From positions 1-64,000 of the forward strand of contig NZ_SHKW01000008.1 in NCBI RefSeq assembly GCF_004217555.1: a stretch of 64,000 nucleotides of DNA, in the 5' to 3' direction. The notes under the pieces were generated by a model, which was given only the letters and a program-made list of their open reading frames with translations, searched no databases and had not been told where the DNA came from. The first letter of the stretch is position 1. The number at the start of each line of letters is the position of its first letter. Shown one piece after another: positions 45,903 through 54,838 of this stretch. The position numbers and the translations under genes are program-made. Source of the stretch: Edaphobacter modestus. GTDB lineage: Bacteria > Acidobacteriota > Terriglobia > Terriglobales > Acidobacteriaceae.

Positions 45903-46721
45903 TCAAGATGCAAGTCGTTCCAGGTAAGTATCGCTACATTCCTTCTGAAGCTTTGGAAATAGCGCCAACTGTCGTGGTGGGGCAGCATCGGATTTGATGA
46001 GATCGCGAATCCATCGCCGCTTTTTGCTCGGTTCGGGTGCGTTCGGCCGTGGCCGGTTGGCACGATGCCAGCTACCTCCAGCAGTGAGGCCATCCTCGAA
46101 GAAACCTGCGGCGCGCAGGCTGACGCCAGATTCGTGGAGATGCGTGTAGGTGACGACCTTTTGGTATCCCTTCCGCTCGGCCTCGCGGAATACCCATCCA
46201 TAAAGCATGGTGCAGGCGTTCCATCCGAGTTTTCGTGGAAATAGGTCTTTCACGCATAGGCGAGTGACTTCGATCACCTTGCGATGGTCAATGTTCGGGG
46301 CAACGGGTCTTCCGGCCGTGACGACAGCAACCAGCTCGCCGCACGAGCGGAGGCCGTGACCGAACTTCCATCCCTGGGGAGCGGCGTTGTTCCGATGGTG
46401 CTGAGAGACAAAGGCCTTCGCTTCCTGCCACGTAACGGGGCAGAAGCTCAAGCCGGTATCGACGCACCAGGTTGGTGTCTCCTGCGTGATGATCTGGCGC
46501 ACTCCAACTCCACAGGAAGACTCGAACCAGGTGGCGAATTCCTTGCGGCTGAGATTCGGAAGATGCGTGACCGCAAACTCGTGCAGCTCCCCGCAGCAGG
46601 TGTCCAGAGTAAAGCTGCGATCTTCGGCAAAGTAATCAAGCACCTCAACCCGAACTAGCTCTCCACAAAAGTTACAGGATTCGTCTCCTGTTTCCGAGAG
46701 ATTCAATGCACGACGGCTCAC
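45903..46721 (-). CDS. XF1762 family (GNAT-like) protein
   Basis: 272 residues from GTG 46721, which has GGGAGG six bases upstream; the frame up to 46829 crosses a terminator and is not used. The N-terminal 110 residues carry cysteine pairs (CNFCGEL, CCGELHEF). From about residue 112: CPVTWQEAKAFVSQHHRNNA, GRPVAPN, EVTRLCV, NACTMLYGWVFREAERKGYQ, SGVSLRAAGF and GGSWHRANRPR, the XF1762 signature found on phages and plasmids. Function unknown; fold resembles acetyltransferases. Confidence 0.8.
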   Translation of the reverse strand: MSRRALNLSETGDESCNFCGELVRVEVLDYFAEDRSFTLDTCCGELHEFAVTHLPNLSRKEFATWFESSCGVGVRQIITQETPTWCVDTGLSFCPVTWQEAKAFVSQHHRNNAAPQGWKFGHGLRSCGELVAVVTAGRPVAPNIDHRKVIEVTRLCVKDLFPRKLGWNACTMLYGWVFREAERKGYQKVVTYTHLHESGVSLRAAGFFEDGLTAGGSWHRANRPRPNAPEPSKKRRWIRDLIKSDAAPPRQLALFPKLQKECSDTYLERLAS

Positions 46722-46812
46722 TGCTTGCCTCCCAGGGGTGTAGTGAAGGAACGCCAACGGAAACACAGAGAGCACAGCGTGGGAACTTAGCCATGGTTTC
46801 TCCAGACGAAAA

Positions 46813-46841
46813 GACGCGCGCCCACACAATCTGGGCGCGTC
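46813..46841 (-). terminator. terminator after the 46899 gene
   Basis: GACGCGCCCA and TGGGCGCG form the stem around GATTGTG on the minus strand, followed by TCTTTTCG. It separates gene 46899 from the XF1762 gene. Confidence 0.6.
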
Positions 46842-46898
46842 GACAACTTTGAAATTGTTGGTGGTGATTGTTAGGGATGGCAGAGCAAGGCCTTGGCT

Positions 46899-47243
46899 CT
46901 ATCGAAGAGTGGTCTGTTCGGTTCGCTTGACTAGCAGCTTAAGGCTGCCCCAGCGCTGGCCAAAGGGAAGGAGGAGAGATGCCCAATCGACATCCAAACT
47001 ACGGAGCTGATTGGCGTGGACGTCGGTGCGCCTAGCTCGCGCCAGATCTTCATCGAGAAAGACGACCACACCTTTATTGTCCGGACTATTGACCGAGAAA
47101 GATACGATTCGTTGACCAGCGAGATCTCTCACCTCGACGTGGACTGAATTGTAATTCTCGAGCCAAGGACCGAACTGATTCCTCAACTTTCGTACAAATA
47201 CGCTCTTCACTTTCTCTAGAAGAGCCAGCTCGGCGGCGCTCAT
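46899..47243 (-). CDS. hypothetical protein, possible partner of the alarmone synthetase
   Basis: 114 residues from ATG 47243 (SAAELALLEKVKSVFVRKLR) with AAGGA about ten bases upstream; the longer frame to 47555 has no support. HVEVRDLAGQRIVSFSVNSP and VVFLDEDLARARRTDVHANQ form an alpha/beta mix. No family. It is divergent from the synthetase at 47733 and could be an antitoxin or unrelated. Confidence 0.5.
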   Translation of the reverse strand: MSAAELALLEKVKSVFVRKLRNQFGPWLENYNSVHVEVRDLAGQRIVSFSVNSPDNKGVVVFLDEDLARARRTDVHANQLRSLDVDWASLLLPFGQRWGSLKLLVKRTEQTTLR

Positions 47244-47732
47244 TTGGGAGTCATCCTTATATACATCTACCGGCTGACGCTGCGGCTCCGAACCCTCATC
47301 CCGTATTCCTTTTGATAACCCGTTTATTTCCTGCTGTTTATATGTAAATCCCAAAGACACACACACTCCAGGTTGGTGCAGTTTTGTGTTGAAAAAAGCA
47401 ACAACCATTAGACAGCAGTTCTGTGCAAAAAAGGATGCAACTTTAGGTATACGGCCACTTACGCCGCCTTTCGGTAGGAATAAACACGCCGGAGCCTTGG
47501 AAAGATGCATGATCCTGGACATCACTGTCGACCACTGTGCACCGATGTTGGCCACTGTACAAAGCTGCTTTCAGCAGAGAATTCCTTCCTTTCGGACGGA
47601 GCTGATCCTGTTGGCGCCACAGCTCGATCGAAAGAGAAATAGCATCTCATAATCATAGTTATGCGAGGTTATTTCCCGGTTTCCAACTTTTGGTGTGCGG
47701 TTCAGTAGAGAGACGCGAATAGAATTCTCAAC
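47244..47732. other. divergent intergenic region
   Basis: About 490 bases between the leftward 46899 gene and the rightward synthetase. Frames here are weak; it must contain both promoters. Confidence 0.4.
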
Positions 47733-48803
47733 ATGACCTTGCCTCAATATCCGATTCAGAGTGGGATAACCCTGCCGAAAAAAAGCTTTCCCGGCGGATC
47801 GAAGTCGCGCGTCTCTCGTGCAGGAGACGCCGTCCGCGCTGGAACCCCATCCCCGGAGGATCTTGCGGTCATTGATACGTGGCGAGCGGCCCATCGCAAT
47901 GTACTGAATACCTTTCAAGCCATACTTCGAACTCGGACACGGAGCACTGAGATTGTCGTGGCGCAAAGGCATAAGCGAAAGCGAACAATTTTCGATAAGT
48001 TACAACGTTTTCCGGCGATGGAACTGGCGAGGATGGATGATGTTGCGGGATGCCGCTTGATCTTCCCTGACCTCGACGGCCTGTATCGTTTCCGCGACAA
48101 CCTACATCAAGCAAAATTCAGGCACCGACTTCGCAATTCCGTAGACAAATGGAACTACATTAAGCGTCCTAAAGCGACTGGGTATAGGGGCATCCATGAT
48201 GTCTACGAGTACGACGTTAACTCTGAAAACGGTAGGTTATACGAGGGCCTTTTGCTTGAGGTTCAGTATAGGACCGCAGCTCAACATGCATGGGCGACAT
48301 GTGTCGAAGTGGTAGGCTTCATCACCCACAGCCAACCGAAATTCCAGCGGGGGGATTATCGTTACGAGACGATCATGGCGTATGCAAGTGAGCTGATCGC
48401 ACGCAACGCTGAGCAAACCACTTCCTGTTTCCCAGATATGCCAAACCTTGAACTCATAGAGAGGTTTGTAGCTTTAGACAAAGAGCTGGGATTGCTTAAG
48501 ATCCTTCGTGGCCTCAATACCACCAGCAATGATATATCCAGCGAGAAAAACGTTATTCTCATGTTTTCGGAAGGGGAACAGCTTCAAGTGAAGACTTATC
48601 GCCGCTCACCTGAGGCATTGAAAGCGCTCTTCTCGCTTGAGCAGGAGAACCCAGGTAAGGACATCGTGCTAGTCCGCGCCGACACAAGTGATGATGTGCG
48701 CATAGCATTCAGGAACTACTTCTCAGACGCTACGGAGTTTATCTCCCTTGTTGATCGAGCATGCCAGAGTTTAGGAGGAGTCACGCTTCCGCAAGATAAG
48801 TAA
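47733..48803 (+). CDS. RelA/SpoT-type alarmone synthetase domain protein
   Basis: 356 residues. Synthetase motifs in order: KRKRTIFDKLQRF (81-93), MDDVAGCRLIF (101-111), YIKRPKATGYRGIH (142-155) and LEVQYRTAAQHAWA (175-188). No hydrolase HD domain and no TGS or ACT domains, so it is a small alarmone synthetase; residues 200-356 form an extra C-terminal domain ending FISLVDRACQSLGGVTLPQ. Relatives on mobile elements make (p)ppGpp or act as toxic synthetases that modify tRNA and block translation in phage defence. The flanking genes do not include a recognised antitoxin. Confidence 0.8.
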   Translation: MTLPQYPIQSGITLPKKSFPGGSKSRVSRAGDAVRAGTPSPEDLAVIDTWRAAHRNVLNTFQAILRTRTRSTEIVVAQRHKRKRTIFDKLQRFPAMELARMDDVAGCRLIFPDLDGLYRFRDNLHQAKFRHRLRNSVDKWNYIKRPKATGYRGIHDVYEYDVNSENGRLYEGLLLEVQYRTAAQHAWATCVEVVGFITHSQPKFQRGDYRYETIMAYASELIARNAEQTTSCFPDMPNLELIERFVALDKELGLLKILRGLNTTSNDISSEKNVILMFSEGEQLQVKTYRRSPEALKALFSLEQENPGKDIVLVRADTSDDVRIAFRNYFSDATEFISLVDRACQSLGGVTLPQDK

Positions 48804-48843
48804 TACCCCCGTTCCCGCTCTTGTCCCCGTTTCCGCACCTTCT

Positions 48844-49284
48844 CTAAGCCTTCAGCATTAGGACGTGTCGGCGGTGCTCACCGGCCAGATGCAAAATGGC
48901 TTGGTCGAAGGTGGCGAGTATCAGACCCTTGCTAATCGCCATGCCCAGGAGGTAGGCATCCGTTATTTGATTGTGGCCGTGCAGCCGCTTAGAAAAAGAC
49001 GCGGTCAATGTGTGCCAGTCATCAGTGATCGGCTGAAAGTGATAGCCCGGATGCTCTTTCAGGCGAGCCAGCATCGCGTTAGCCTCTTCCATGCTCATAT
49101 CGCCGGTCTTGGGCCGTGTCATAAACCGCAGGAGTCCAGCTTCCGTGAACGGGCAGAGCGCCCACTGCAAGCCGGTCGTGGCAAACCAATCCGTCATTGC
49201 AGCGTTATGAACGTGGGACTCGTTGAGCAGAGCAATCAACCCATTCACATCCAAAAGATGAATGGGAGCCTTAGTCAAGATCAT
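48844..49284 (-). CDS. vapC: PIN-domain toxin, VapC-like
   Basis: 146 residues. Acidic active-site residues: D12 (LLDVNGLIALL), E48 (FTEAGLL), D109 (ITDAYLLGMA), D127 (ATFDQAI). VapC toxins are Mg-dependent endoribonucleases that cut tRNA or rRNA. It overlaps the upstream antitoxin gene by 14 bases. The length and pattern fit the type II TA VapC family. Confidence 0.88.
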   Translation of the reverse strand: MILTKAPIHLLDVNGLIALLNESHVHNAAMTDWFATTGLQWALCPFTEAGLLRFMTRPKTGDMSMEEANAMLARLKEHPGYHFQPITDDWHTLTASFSKRLHGHNQITDAYLLGMAISKGLILATFDQAILHLAGEHRRHVLMLKA

Positions 49285-49510
49285 CCTCCGAGAGTTCCTT
49301 GACCATCTCCGGGGTGATTGCTTGGCTCGTTTTTGCCTTCACAAATAAGCCGAGCCGGTTAGTCTTCAGCATGGAAGATGGCGGCTCCGGCGCTTGTTCA
49401 GCCCGCCTCAGCAGTTCGCTAATCGCAGCTCCTAGCGGGATTCCCTTCGCGCTCGCATAAGTGGAAGCGAAGCTGTAAGCGTCAGCGTCGATATTGACAT
49501 TCGCTCTCAT
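49271..49510 (-). CDS. vapB: antitoxin of the VapBC pair
   Basis: 79 residues from ATG 49510 (MRANVNIDADAYSFASTYAS). RANVNIDADAY then LGAAISELLRRAEQ is a ribbon-helix-helix-like DNA-binding start; the acidic tail MVKELSEDDLD would contact the toxin. A fourteen-base overlap with vapC indicates coupling. Confidence 0.8.
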   Translation of the reverse strand: MRANVNIDADAYSFASTYASAKGIPLGAAISELLRRAEQAPEPPSSMLKTNRLGLFVKAKTSQAITPEMVKELSEDDLD

Positions 49511-49525
49511 AGAGCCATTATACAC

Positions 49526-49979
49526 GTTTACATGAAAAGGTGCATAAAACAGAATCGGTGCGTATTTTATTTAACGACGCGGTTTTTCTCAGTGGATTCA
49601 ATCAGATATCGCCTTGCCGACTCAAGGGCGTGCAATAAAAAACACAGTAACCCGAAGAACCGACTTCCTGTTGCTGGGTATATGGAAACTACCAAGCAAG
49701 AATGTCCTGCGGCCTATTCGTTGGGTTGCGTGTGTTAAAACCATCTACCGTTGTTGCTGTGGGCGTCGCCCGGAACCAGATAAGCATCGTGCCAGGTGCC
49801 CCCGCTGTGGTCGCTTGTACCAGCTATCGCAGCTCATGGTGCGCAAGCCTGTTATGCCCGAGGTGTGACAGGCTTGATAACGCAACTGGCTGGAATCCCG
49901 ACGTCGGGATTCCAGCCAGGGGGCACCGAACGCTTCATCAACGGAAGCGGCATGTTGAGATGATTCGTGAGATGGCCCC
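49526..49979. other. intergenic stretch around a perfect palindrome
   Basis: No supported gene. Holds the 34-bp palindrome at 49886-49919. Confidence 0.45.
49886..49919. repeat. 34-bp perfect palindrome
   Basis: Arms CTGGCTGGAATCCCGAC and its exact reverse complement meet with no loop (17 + 17 bases). It could extrude as a cruciform or act as a binding or recombination site. No T-run follows on either side. Confidence 0.8.
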
Positions 49980-50624
49980 TTAGCGGCTTTGGTCTGGTAT
50001 TTCGTCGTCCATCCACGGCGCTGTTTCGGAGAACTCCACCCTGTAGCCGAATACTTCGGCCATATGCCAGACATGCATCTGGACGAAAGCGACAGCGTGG
50101 CCCAAGAGACGCCTTATGTGACCGTCGGAATAGGAGGGTTCGATGTCTCCTGCCTTCGAGAAGCGAAGTGATGTGGCATGATAGCCGCCGTGGGTCCAAT
50201 CGCTGAAGTTGCTGTAGTGCTCTCCGTAGAGAGACAGTCGGTCAGTACCTCCAAGTTTCCTGTCAACTTCAGCCGCGAGGTACTCAAATTTGTATTTGCC
50301 AGAGAAACGGAAATCCTTATTCCAGAATTGCTCAAGAATTAGGACGTCAGCACAGAGATACAGCCATTCGGCTCTAGCGATGGCGTCCGCCATCGGGCGG
50401 AAGAGAGCCATCGCGCTGCCGATCGCCAAGCCAGATTCGCAGAGCATAATGATTGCGCGTAGATGTTCGACGCCGATGGATTGCAGCGCACAGAAAGCGG
50501 CGGTTCGGTGGTCTTCAGCCCATTCGTTTGGCAATGTATGCACTATCTCATCAAACGATTTGCTGGCAAGAGCGAGGACGGCAATTGTCCTTTGTTGATA
50601 CTGTGGCGGAGCGTAAACGACCAT
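49980..50624 (-). CDS. hypothetical helical protein
   Basis: 214 residues, strongly helical (MALFRPMADAIARAEWLYLC, LRRLLGHAVAFVQMHVWHMA). HYSNFSDWTHGGYHATSLRF contains conserved-looking His residues. It resembles AbiV- or DUF-type all-helical plasmid proteins in composition only. Start at GTG or ATG near 50624. Confidence 0.55.
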   Translation of the reverse strand: MVVYAPPQYQQRTIAVLALASKSFDEIVHTLPNEWAEDHRTAAFCALQSIGVEHLRAIIMLCESGLAIGSAMALFRPMADAIARAEWLYLCADVLILEQFWNKDFRFSGKYKFEYLAAEVDRKLGGTDRLSLYGEHYSNFSDWTHGGYHATSLRFSKAGDIEPSYSDGHIRRLLGHAVAFVQMHVWHMAEVFGYRVEFSETAPWMDDEIPDQSR

Positions 50625-50805
50625 GCAGGCAGCCTAGCATGGCCGATATTGATTACCCGATTTCCAATCGGGACCTACGACTTCACGGCGGTGGTGGCTG
50701 ACATTGGCTTCTGCCGCAATCAGTACATTACCAAAATCCCCGTGAACAGAGTGTCCAAATGGCCGACATTGATGTGCAAGATCAATGCAACAAGCTGACA
50801 AAGAA

Positions 50806-50831
50806 GAAAGCCCTCATTTCAGAGGGCTTTC
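50806..50831 (-). terminator. terminator after dnaN
   Basis: GAAAGCCCTC and GAGGGCTTTC (10 bp perfect stem) around six bases, 37 bases past the dnaN stop, followed by TTCTTTG on the minus strand. Confidence 0.8.
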
Positions 50832-50868
50832 ACTACAAACGCAACAGATAGTCGTACGGTAGGATCTA

Positions 50869-52077
50869 CTACCGCATGGGCATGACGATGTAGATGAACG
50901 ATGTGAACTCAGAGTTGGCGACCTCGGGCTCAAACCGGGCTGCACTCTGGCCGTCCTTAAAGCTCATCTTGATCTCGCCAGCACCAACCACCTTACAAAA
51001 GTCGAGAACGTAACTCGAGTTCACCTTGATTGTGATCGGACCCGCGGCGTACGGCGCATCCACGGTGTCTTCTGATTCTCCCGCCTCCGTGGAGGATGAA
51101 TTAATTTTGAGCGAGTTGGCACCGAGGTTCAGCTTAATTCCATTTGATTTCTCATCTGCGAATTGCGAAACTCGGCGCAGTGAACGCTCAAAGTCAGCGG
51201 TGGGGACGATCACTGTGTTCTTGTTGTTGGTGGGTATCACAGCTGCATAGTTTGGGAACTGGCCGGACATTTTCCTTGTCGAATAGTCCCGCGAGCCCAT
51301 ACGGAAATACATTGAAGTCTCATCCTCGAAAACCTGCACTGTATCCTCGTTGGTCGAGCCGAGCAGGGAATTTAGATCGTGCAGCGCCTTCGATGGAATG
51401 AGCAGCTTGCGTGCGGTTTCCACTCCGGGCACTTCTTCATCCTTCGCGGCAATAGCGAGTCTGTGCCCGTCTGTTGCGCACATCGCCACCTTGTTGGCCT
51501 CGAGAATCAGTAGGGCACCGTTGAGAGTGTACCGGCTCTCCTCCGTAGATACCGCGATGACGGTGCGGCCGATCAGCGAACGTAGGAGCTGGACCGAAAG
51601 CGAAACCGGCTTCAGGTTGGCCGCCGGTGACTGCATCTGTGGATACGAGTCACGTGGCATGCCGACCATCTTCGTCGTCGACCGTCCTGCTCGAATCTGG
51701 AGCCAGGAGTTATCGAGGAGTTTGATGCTGACGTCTCCGGCTGGCAGAAGTCGAATGTAATCGTACAACTTCCTCGCTGACACGGTGGCGATGCCCGGCT
51801 TTTTCACGATCGCGTTGAACTTCGTGCGCAAGGCCTGGTCCAGATTGGTGGCTGACACCGACACTGAGCCGTCATTGGCTTCAATCAGGAGGTGCGACAG
51901 GATGGGGATGGTGGTCTTCGTGGAGACGATGCCCTGTGCGGCCGAGAGTTCGGCAAGCAATTCATCCCGGGTTGCGACGAATTCCATAAAGACGGCGGGT
52001 GTGGCTTTGGCCTTGCTGGCAGACGTGACGAGGGACGGTGAAGGTGCGGGCGCTGGAATAACAGGGGCGGTTGACAT
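50869..52077 (-). CDS. dnaN: DNA polymerase III beta sliding clamp (mobile-element copy)
   Basis: 402 residues: a proline/alanine-rich N-terminal extension of about 30 (STAPVIPAPAPSPSLVTSAS) before the usual FVATRDELLAELSAAQGIVS start. Clamp signatures TIPILSHLLIEA, TNLDQALRTKF, ATDGHRLAIA and the terminal FIYIVMPMR are present, giving three repeated domains. The clamp tethers polymerase to DNA. It is embedded among plasmid genes, so it is likely a second copy in the host. Last gene before a strong terminator. Confidence 0.92.
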   Translation of the reverse strand: MSTAPVIPAPAPSPSLVTSASKAKATPAVFMEFVATRDELLAELSAAQGIVSTKTTIPILSHLLIEANDGSVSVSATNLDQALRTKFNAIVKKPGIATVSARKLYDYIRLLPAGDVSIKLLDNSWLQIRAGRSTTKMVGMPRDSYPQMQSPAANLKPVSLSVQLLRSLIGRTVIAVSTEESRYTLNGALLILEANKVAMCATDGHRLAIAAKDEEVPGVETARKLLIPSKALHDLNSLLGSTNEDTVQVFEDETSMYFRMGSRDYSTRKMSGQFPNYAAVIPTNNKNTVIVPTADFERSLRRVSQFADEKSNGIKLNLGANSLKINSSSTEAGESEDTVDAPYAAGPITIKVNSSYVLDFCKVVGAGEIKMSFKDGQSAARFEPEVANSEFTSFIYIVMPMR

Positions 52078-52157
52078 GGGAGACCTTTCAGGTGGGATAA
52101 AGGCAGAGAGCCGGTGGAACGATGCGGCTCTCCTTCCTTACGGCGATGGCAGTGGTG

Positions 52158-52749
52158 CTAGGCGGCTACGTCGGCGGCTTTCGCTTGAGAGCTGTCGAGC
52201 CTGCCATGGATGGCCTTGAGTGTGTCGAGATGTACTGCAGATACAACAGTCAACTCCGGAGAACAACCAGTGCTATCCGCAGACTCCAAAAGTTGTTTGA
52301 TGACTTCTTTCAGATGTATGTCGGCAAAGGTAGTAGGGGACCAGCTTGGACCGGGATAGATAATCAGGTCGAAAACATCATCCATCTGATTGTCTTTGAC
52401 ATAGATGCAGCCGCGATCATCAACCTCCGACCCCTCCCATTCGATCTCACCATTCAACGAGTATCCCCGTGGTTCGAAAAAAGTGCTTGAGCAGGTGGCT
52501 GAGCCAGAGACGGAGTCCGTGACGGCTCTCTCCTTCCTCCGGGATGAGGCGGCTTCGATCTTCGCTGACCTCGAGCAATCCGCCATAGTAGGGAAGATCT
52601 GGATCAGGTGAACCCTCAATTGCCTTGAATACAGCCTTAGTCTGAGCAGTTCGCTGAAGGTTCATGACTGCGCCCAGAACCTTTGCATCGCGTTTGGTGA
52701 GTGGCGGCGTAACGTTCAGCTCGCCACGGTAAAAGACATCATCAGCCAA
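52158..52749 (-). pseudogene. DUF6205-like plasmid protein with a one-base frameshift
   Basis: The frame from 52749 (DDVFYRGELNVTPPLTKRDA) runs to LWLSHLLKHFF at a run of six T near 52485, then gives a poor tail. A second frame continues from that run as EPRGYSLNGEIEWEGSEVDD, RGCIYVKDNQ. Together they make one protein of about 195 residues with the GEL...PPL start and NGEIxWEGxxxDDxGxIxVxDN end that I associate with DUF6205-like plasmid proteins. A one-base shift in the T-run joins them: either a real mutation, an assembly error or slippage. Confidence 0.65.
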
Positions 52750-52795
52750 TTTCGACTCCTTTCAGATTGATGAAGGACTTGTGCAACATGATCGA

Positions 52796-53305
52796 CTATC
52801 CAAAAAGCGAAAACTGACTGTCTGCTTGCACAGGTTCCAAGGTTGCGACAGACACTACCGGGCGGCGGGTTGAAGGGGTTTCAATTTTGGAGGGGGGTTG
52901 GGTATCAGATATATACCCCTCATACTTTGCCTGCAGGTGTGCCAGGACTGCACGTTCAGCCTGTTCCGTCTCCCTGCCGAGCCGAGACCTGTACATCTCA
53001 TAGAAGCCAAGTTCACGCAGCTTCTCCTGGACAGCCGCTTCAACATCCGAGTAGGTGTAAGCGGGATCTCCATAGTTCGGCCAGTTCAGGAGGCAGGAAA
53101 GAAAGCGAACCTTGGCCGCTGTGCAGGTAAAGAACGCTTGGTAGAAACCCTCCAAATTGTAGTGGGCTATCATCCCAAATACACATGAGAGACGGTTGTA
53201 GAAGCCCTTCGTAAACTTCTGTCGCGGGAAGTCGGTGGCGATGAAATTGATCAGGTGGTTTGCGAAGGCGAGCTTCTTCTCTGCGGAATCCCACTCCGTG
53301 GGCAT
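52796..53305 (-). CDS. hypothetical protein
   Basis: 169 residues from ATG 53305 (PTEWDSAEKKLAFANHLINF). The frame upstream to 53395 lies in a terminator and is unlikely. KGFYNRLSCVFGMIAHYNLE and YRSRLGRETEQAERAVLAHL are helical; no family. Same direction and spacing as its neighbours. Confidence 0.6.
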   Translation of the reverse strand: MPTEWDSAEKKLAFANHLINFIATDFPRQKFTKGFYNRLSCVFGMIAHYNLEGFYQAFFTCTAAKVRFLSCLLNWPNYGDPAYTYSDVEAAVQEKLRELGFYEMYRSRLGRETEQAERAVLAHLQAKYEGYISDTQPPSKIETPSTRRPVVSVATLEPVQADSQFSLFG

Positions 53306-53374
53306 GAACTCGTTTTCTATAAAAACTTTCGATGATTTAGAGATAACAACCTCCAGGCACACTGGCCCAAAAAA

Positions 53375-53402
53375 AGAGGCTATGCACGATCGCACAGCCT
53401 CT
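53375..53402 (-). terminator. bidirectional terminator
   Basis: AGAGGCTgTGC / GtGCATAGCCTCT stem around GATC, followed on the minus strand by TTTTTT and on the plus strand by GGTGTTTTTT. It ends the 53423 transcript. Confidence 0.85.
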
Positions 53403-53422
53403 GGTGTTTTTTAGGACTCTTT

Positions 53423-53626
53423 CTAAGCCGCGACAGGAACGTCGGACTCGGGAAGTTCGGAGAAGGATAGTGGACTGGTTTGAAGAGTATGCTCTGAGGA
53501 ATCCTCGAAGTAGCCACACTCCGAACAAGAGACGACGTAGCTTGAATCGCCGCAATCAAATGACTGCGAGCACGTCGGCGAGTCACACTTAGGGCAGTAA
53601 ATTATCGATTCAACGATCGTAGCCAT
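53423..53626 (-). CDS. small zinc-ribbon protein
   Basis: 67 residues from ATG 53626 (MATIVESIIYCPKCDSPTCS). Two CxxC knuckles: YCPKCD and SCSECGYF. Preceded by GAGACCAATG only. Zinc-ribbon peptides of this size on plasmids bind nucleic acid or protein; function unknown. Confidence 0.65.
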   Translation of the reverse strand: MATIVESIIYCPKCDSPTCSQSFDCGDSSYVVSCSECGYFEDSSEHTLQTSPLSFSELPESDVPVAA

Positions 53627-53697
53627 ATCATTGGTCTCCAAAGAAAAAGCGCCCGGCATGTTCCTGGACGCAAAAGTAGCCGACGAGTTCACGAGCG

Positions 53698-53949
53698 TCA
53701 GGTCAACGGCTCGCGTATCCAGATGCGCAATCCCTCGCTTGGGGCTTCCACACTCCACACTGCGACAGAGACGCCACTGTCACTTTCTGAGCACTCCTCA
53801 CGCAGAGGCAGTTGAGGTTCACCTAACTGCTGTGTCCTGCAGAATTCAATAGCTGAATCAGCGGCCGTCCAAGCTATAACGGTTGATTGCACTGTCTTAG
53901 TATTGCCACGGCCAAGAAAACACGAGACCAAAAAGCGTCTGCAGATCAT
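53698..53949 (-). CDS. hypothetical protein with duplicated leader
   Basis: 83 residues starting ICRRFLVSCFLGRGNTKTVQ. The first codons and the preceding untranslated leader (AAGGAAATTT before the start) match those of the gene at 54493, so the 5' ends are duplicates while the rest differs. No family recognised. Confidence 0.55.
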   Translation of the reverse strand: MICRRFLVSCFLGRGNTKTVQSTVIAWTAADSAIEFCRTQQLGEPQLPLREECSESDSGVSVAVWSVEAPSEGLRIWIREPLT

Positions 53950-54123
53950 TAGAAATTTCCTTGTGCAAGACGGAATTCAGATAGGGGAGAATCCCGTACA
54001 GCACAGAATTTCCGATCTCGTTGCACCATCAAGGCGCATCGAGATCGGAGTAGGGTGAGGTTTGGGGCTACGTCAGTATTTTTTCAATGGAACGCTTGGA
54101 AACTGGCGAATCAGCATTCCATG

Positions 54124-54426
54124 TCAGGACCCTTTCCGTTCCGTCTGGGCATAGCGAGGGACGAAGAAGTTCTTCAGCGTGCCCGTCTCCCTCTCCAGAT
54201 GGACGTAGATTCCGATCGCGTCATGGGTGAAGTCGCCGGTCTTCGCTTCAGCAGCCTCAGCCATCTCTTCGAGTCTGAGCGGACAGCCGTTGGCGTGTAC
54301 GGCTGTAATATCCATTACAGCTGAGCGAAGGTCGCACAGTGGTTTGTTCACAAGCTCGACGTACTTGAGCGCGATTCGACGAATGATGTGTACTTCCTCA
54401 GCGGTGGTTTCCCAGTTTATCGGCAC
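54124..54426 (-). CDS. DUF6874 family protein
   Basis: 100 residues. VMDITAVHANGCPLRLEEMA then DFTHDAIGIYVHLERETGTL and FVPRYA match DUF6874 (pattern MDxTAxHxNGCPL...FxHDxxGIxxHxxRxTGxL...FxPR). Function unknown; recurrent next to plasmid replication and transfer genes. Confidence 0.8.
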   Translation of the reverse strand: MPINWETTAEEVHIIRRIALKYVELVNKPLCDLRSAVMDITAVHANGCPLRLEEMAEAAEAKTGDFTHDAIGIYVHLERETGTLKNFFVPRYAQTERKGS

Positions 54427-54492
54427 TTTTGTCTCCTGACTTTACGACGCGCAGTGAGCGCACTTAAACTTTGGTAATTTAGGGCCACCCGC

Positions 54493-54828
54493 TTACGCGG
54501 CCTCCCCTATGACAATGTCTTCAGGTCTGGGTTCTGTCCACGGCACGGCGCAGATGAAATAGCCCAAGCGATTCACGCGCCAGAAACCCGGCGTGATGTA
54601 CGTTTCCTCATCGCCTTCGATAAGGGACCAGACAAGATTCTCGGGTTTGTTGCGTACCTCTTCGACTTCTGTACCCCACGTCTCAAAGAGCTTGCCGTCA
54701 AATGCTCCGTTAGCTTGCGGGAAGGTGTTGATGATGGGCTGGTACGTCTCCAGCCACTGATCGAAAAGGTTCGTGGTCGCGGCAACAGTGCCACGGTAAG
54801 ACGAGACCAAAAAGCGTTTGCTGGTCAT
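54493..54828 (-). CDS. hypothetical protein downstream of PRTRC ThiF
   Basis: 111 residues from ATG 54828 (TSKRFLVSSYRGTVAATTNL) with AAGGA six bases upstream. FWRVNRLGYFICAVPWTEPR near the end. No family. Shares a duplicated leader with 53698. Ten bases separate it from the ThiF stop. Confidence 0.6.
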   Translation of the reverse strand: MTSKRFLVSSYRGTVAATTNLFDQWLETYQPIINTFPQANGAFDGKLFETWGTEVEEVRNKPENLVWSLIEGDEETYITPGFWRVNRLGYFICAVPWTEPRPEDIVIGEAA

Positions 54829-54838
54829 AGAAATATCC

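Noticed and set aside
47571..47972. Leftward 133-codon frame opposite the alarmone synthetase start
   Set aside because: It overlaps the synthetase coding region on the other strand, has no family signature and no ribosome site.
52796..53395. Upstream start at 53395 for the 199-residue frame
   Set aside because: That start lies inside a strong bidirectional terminator; ATG 53305 is preferred.
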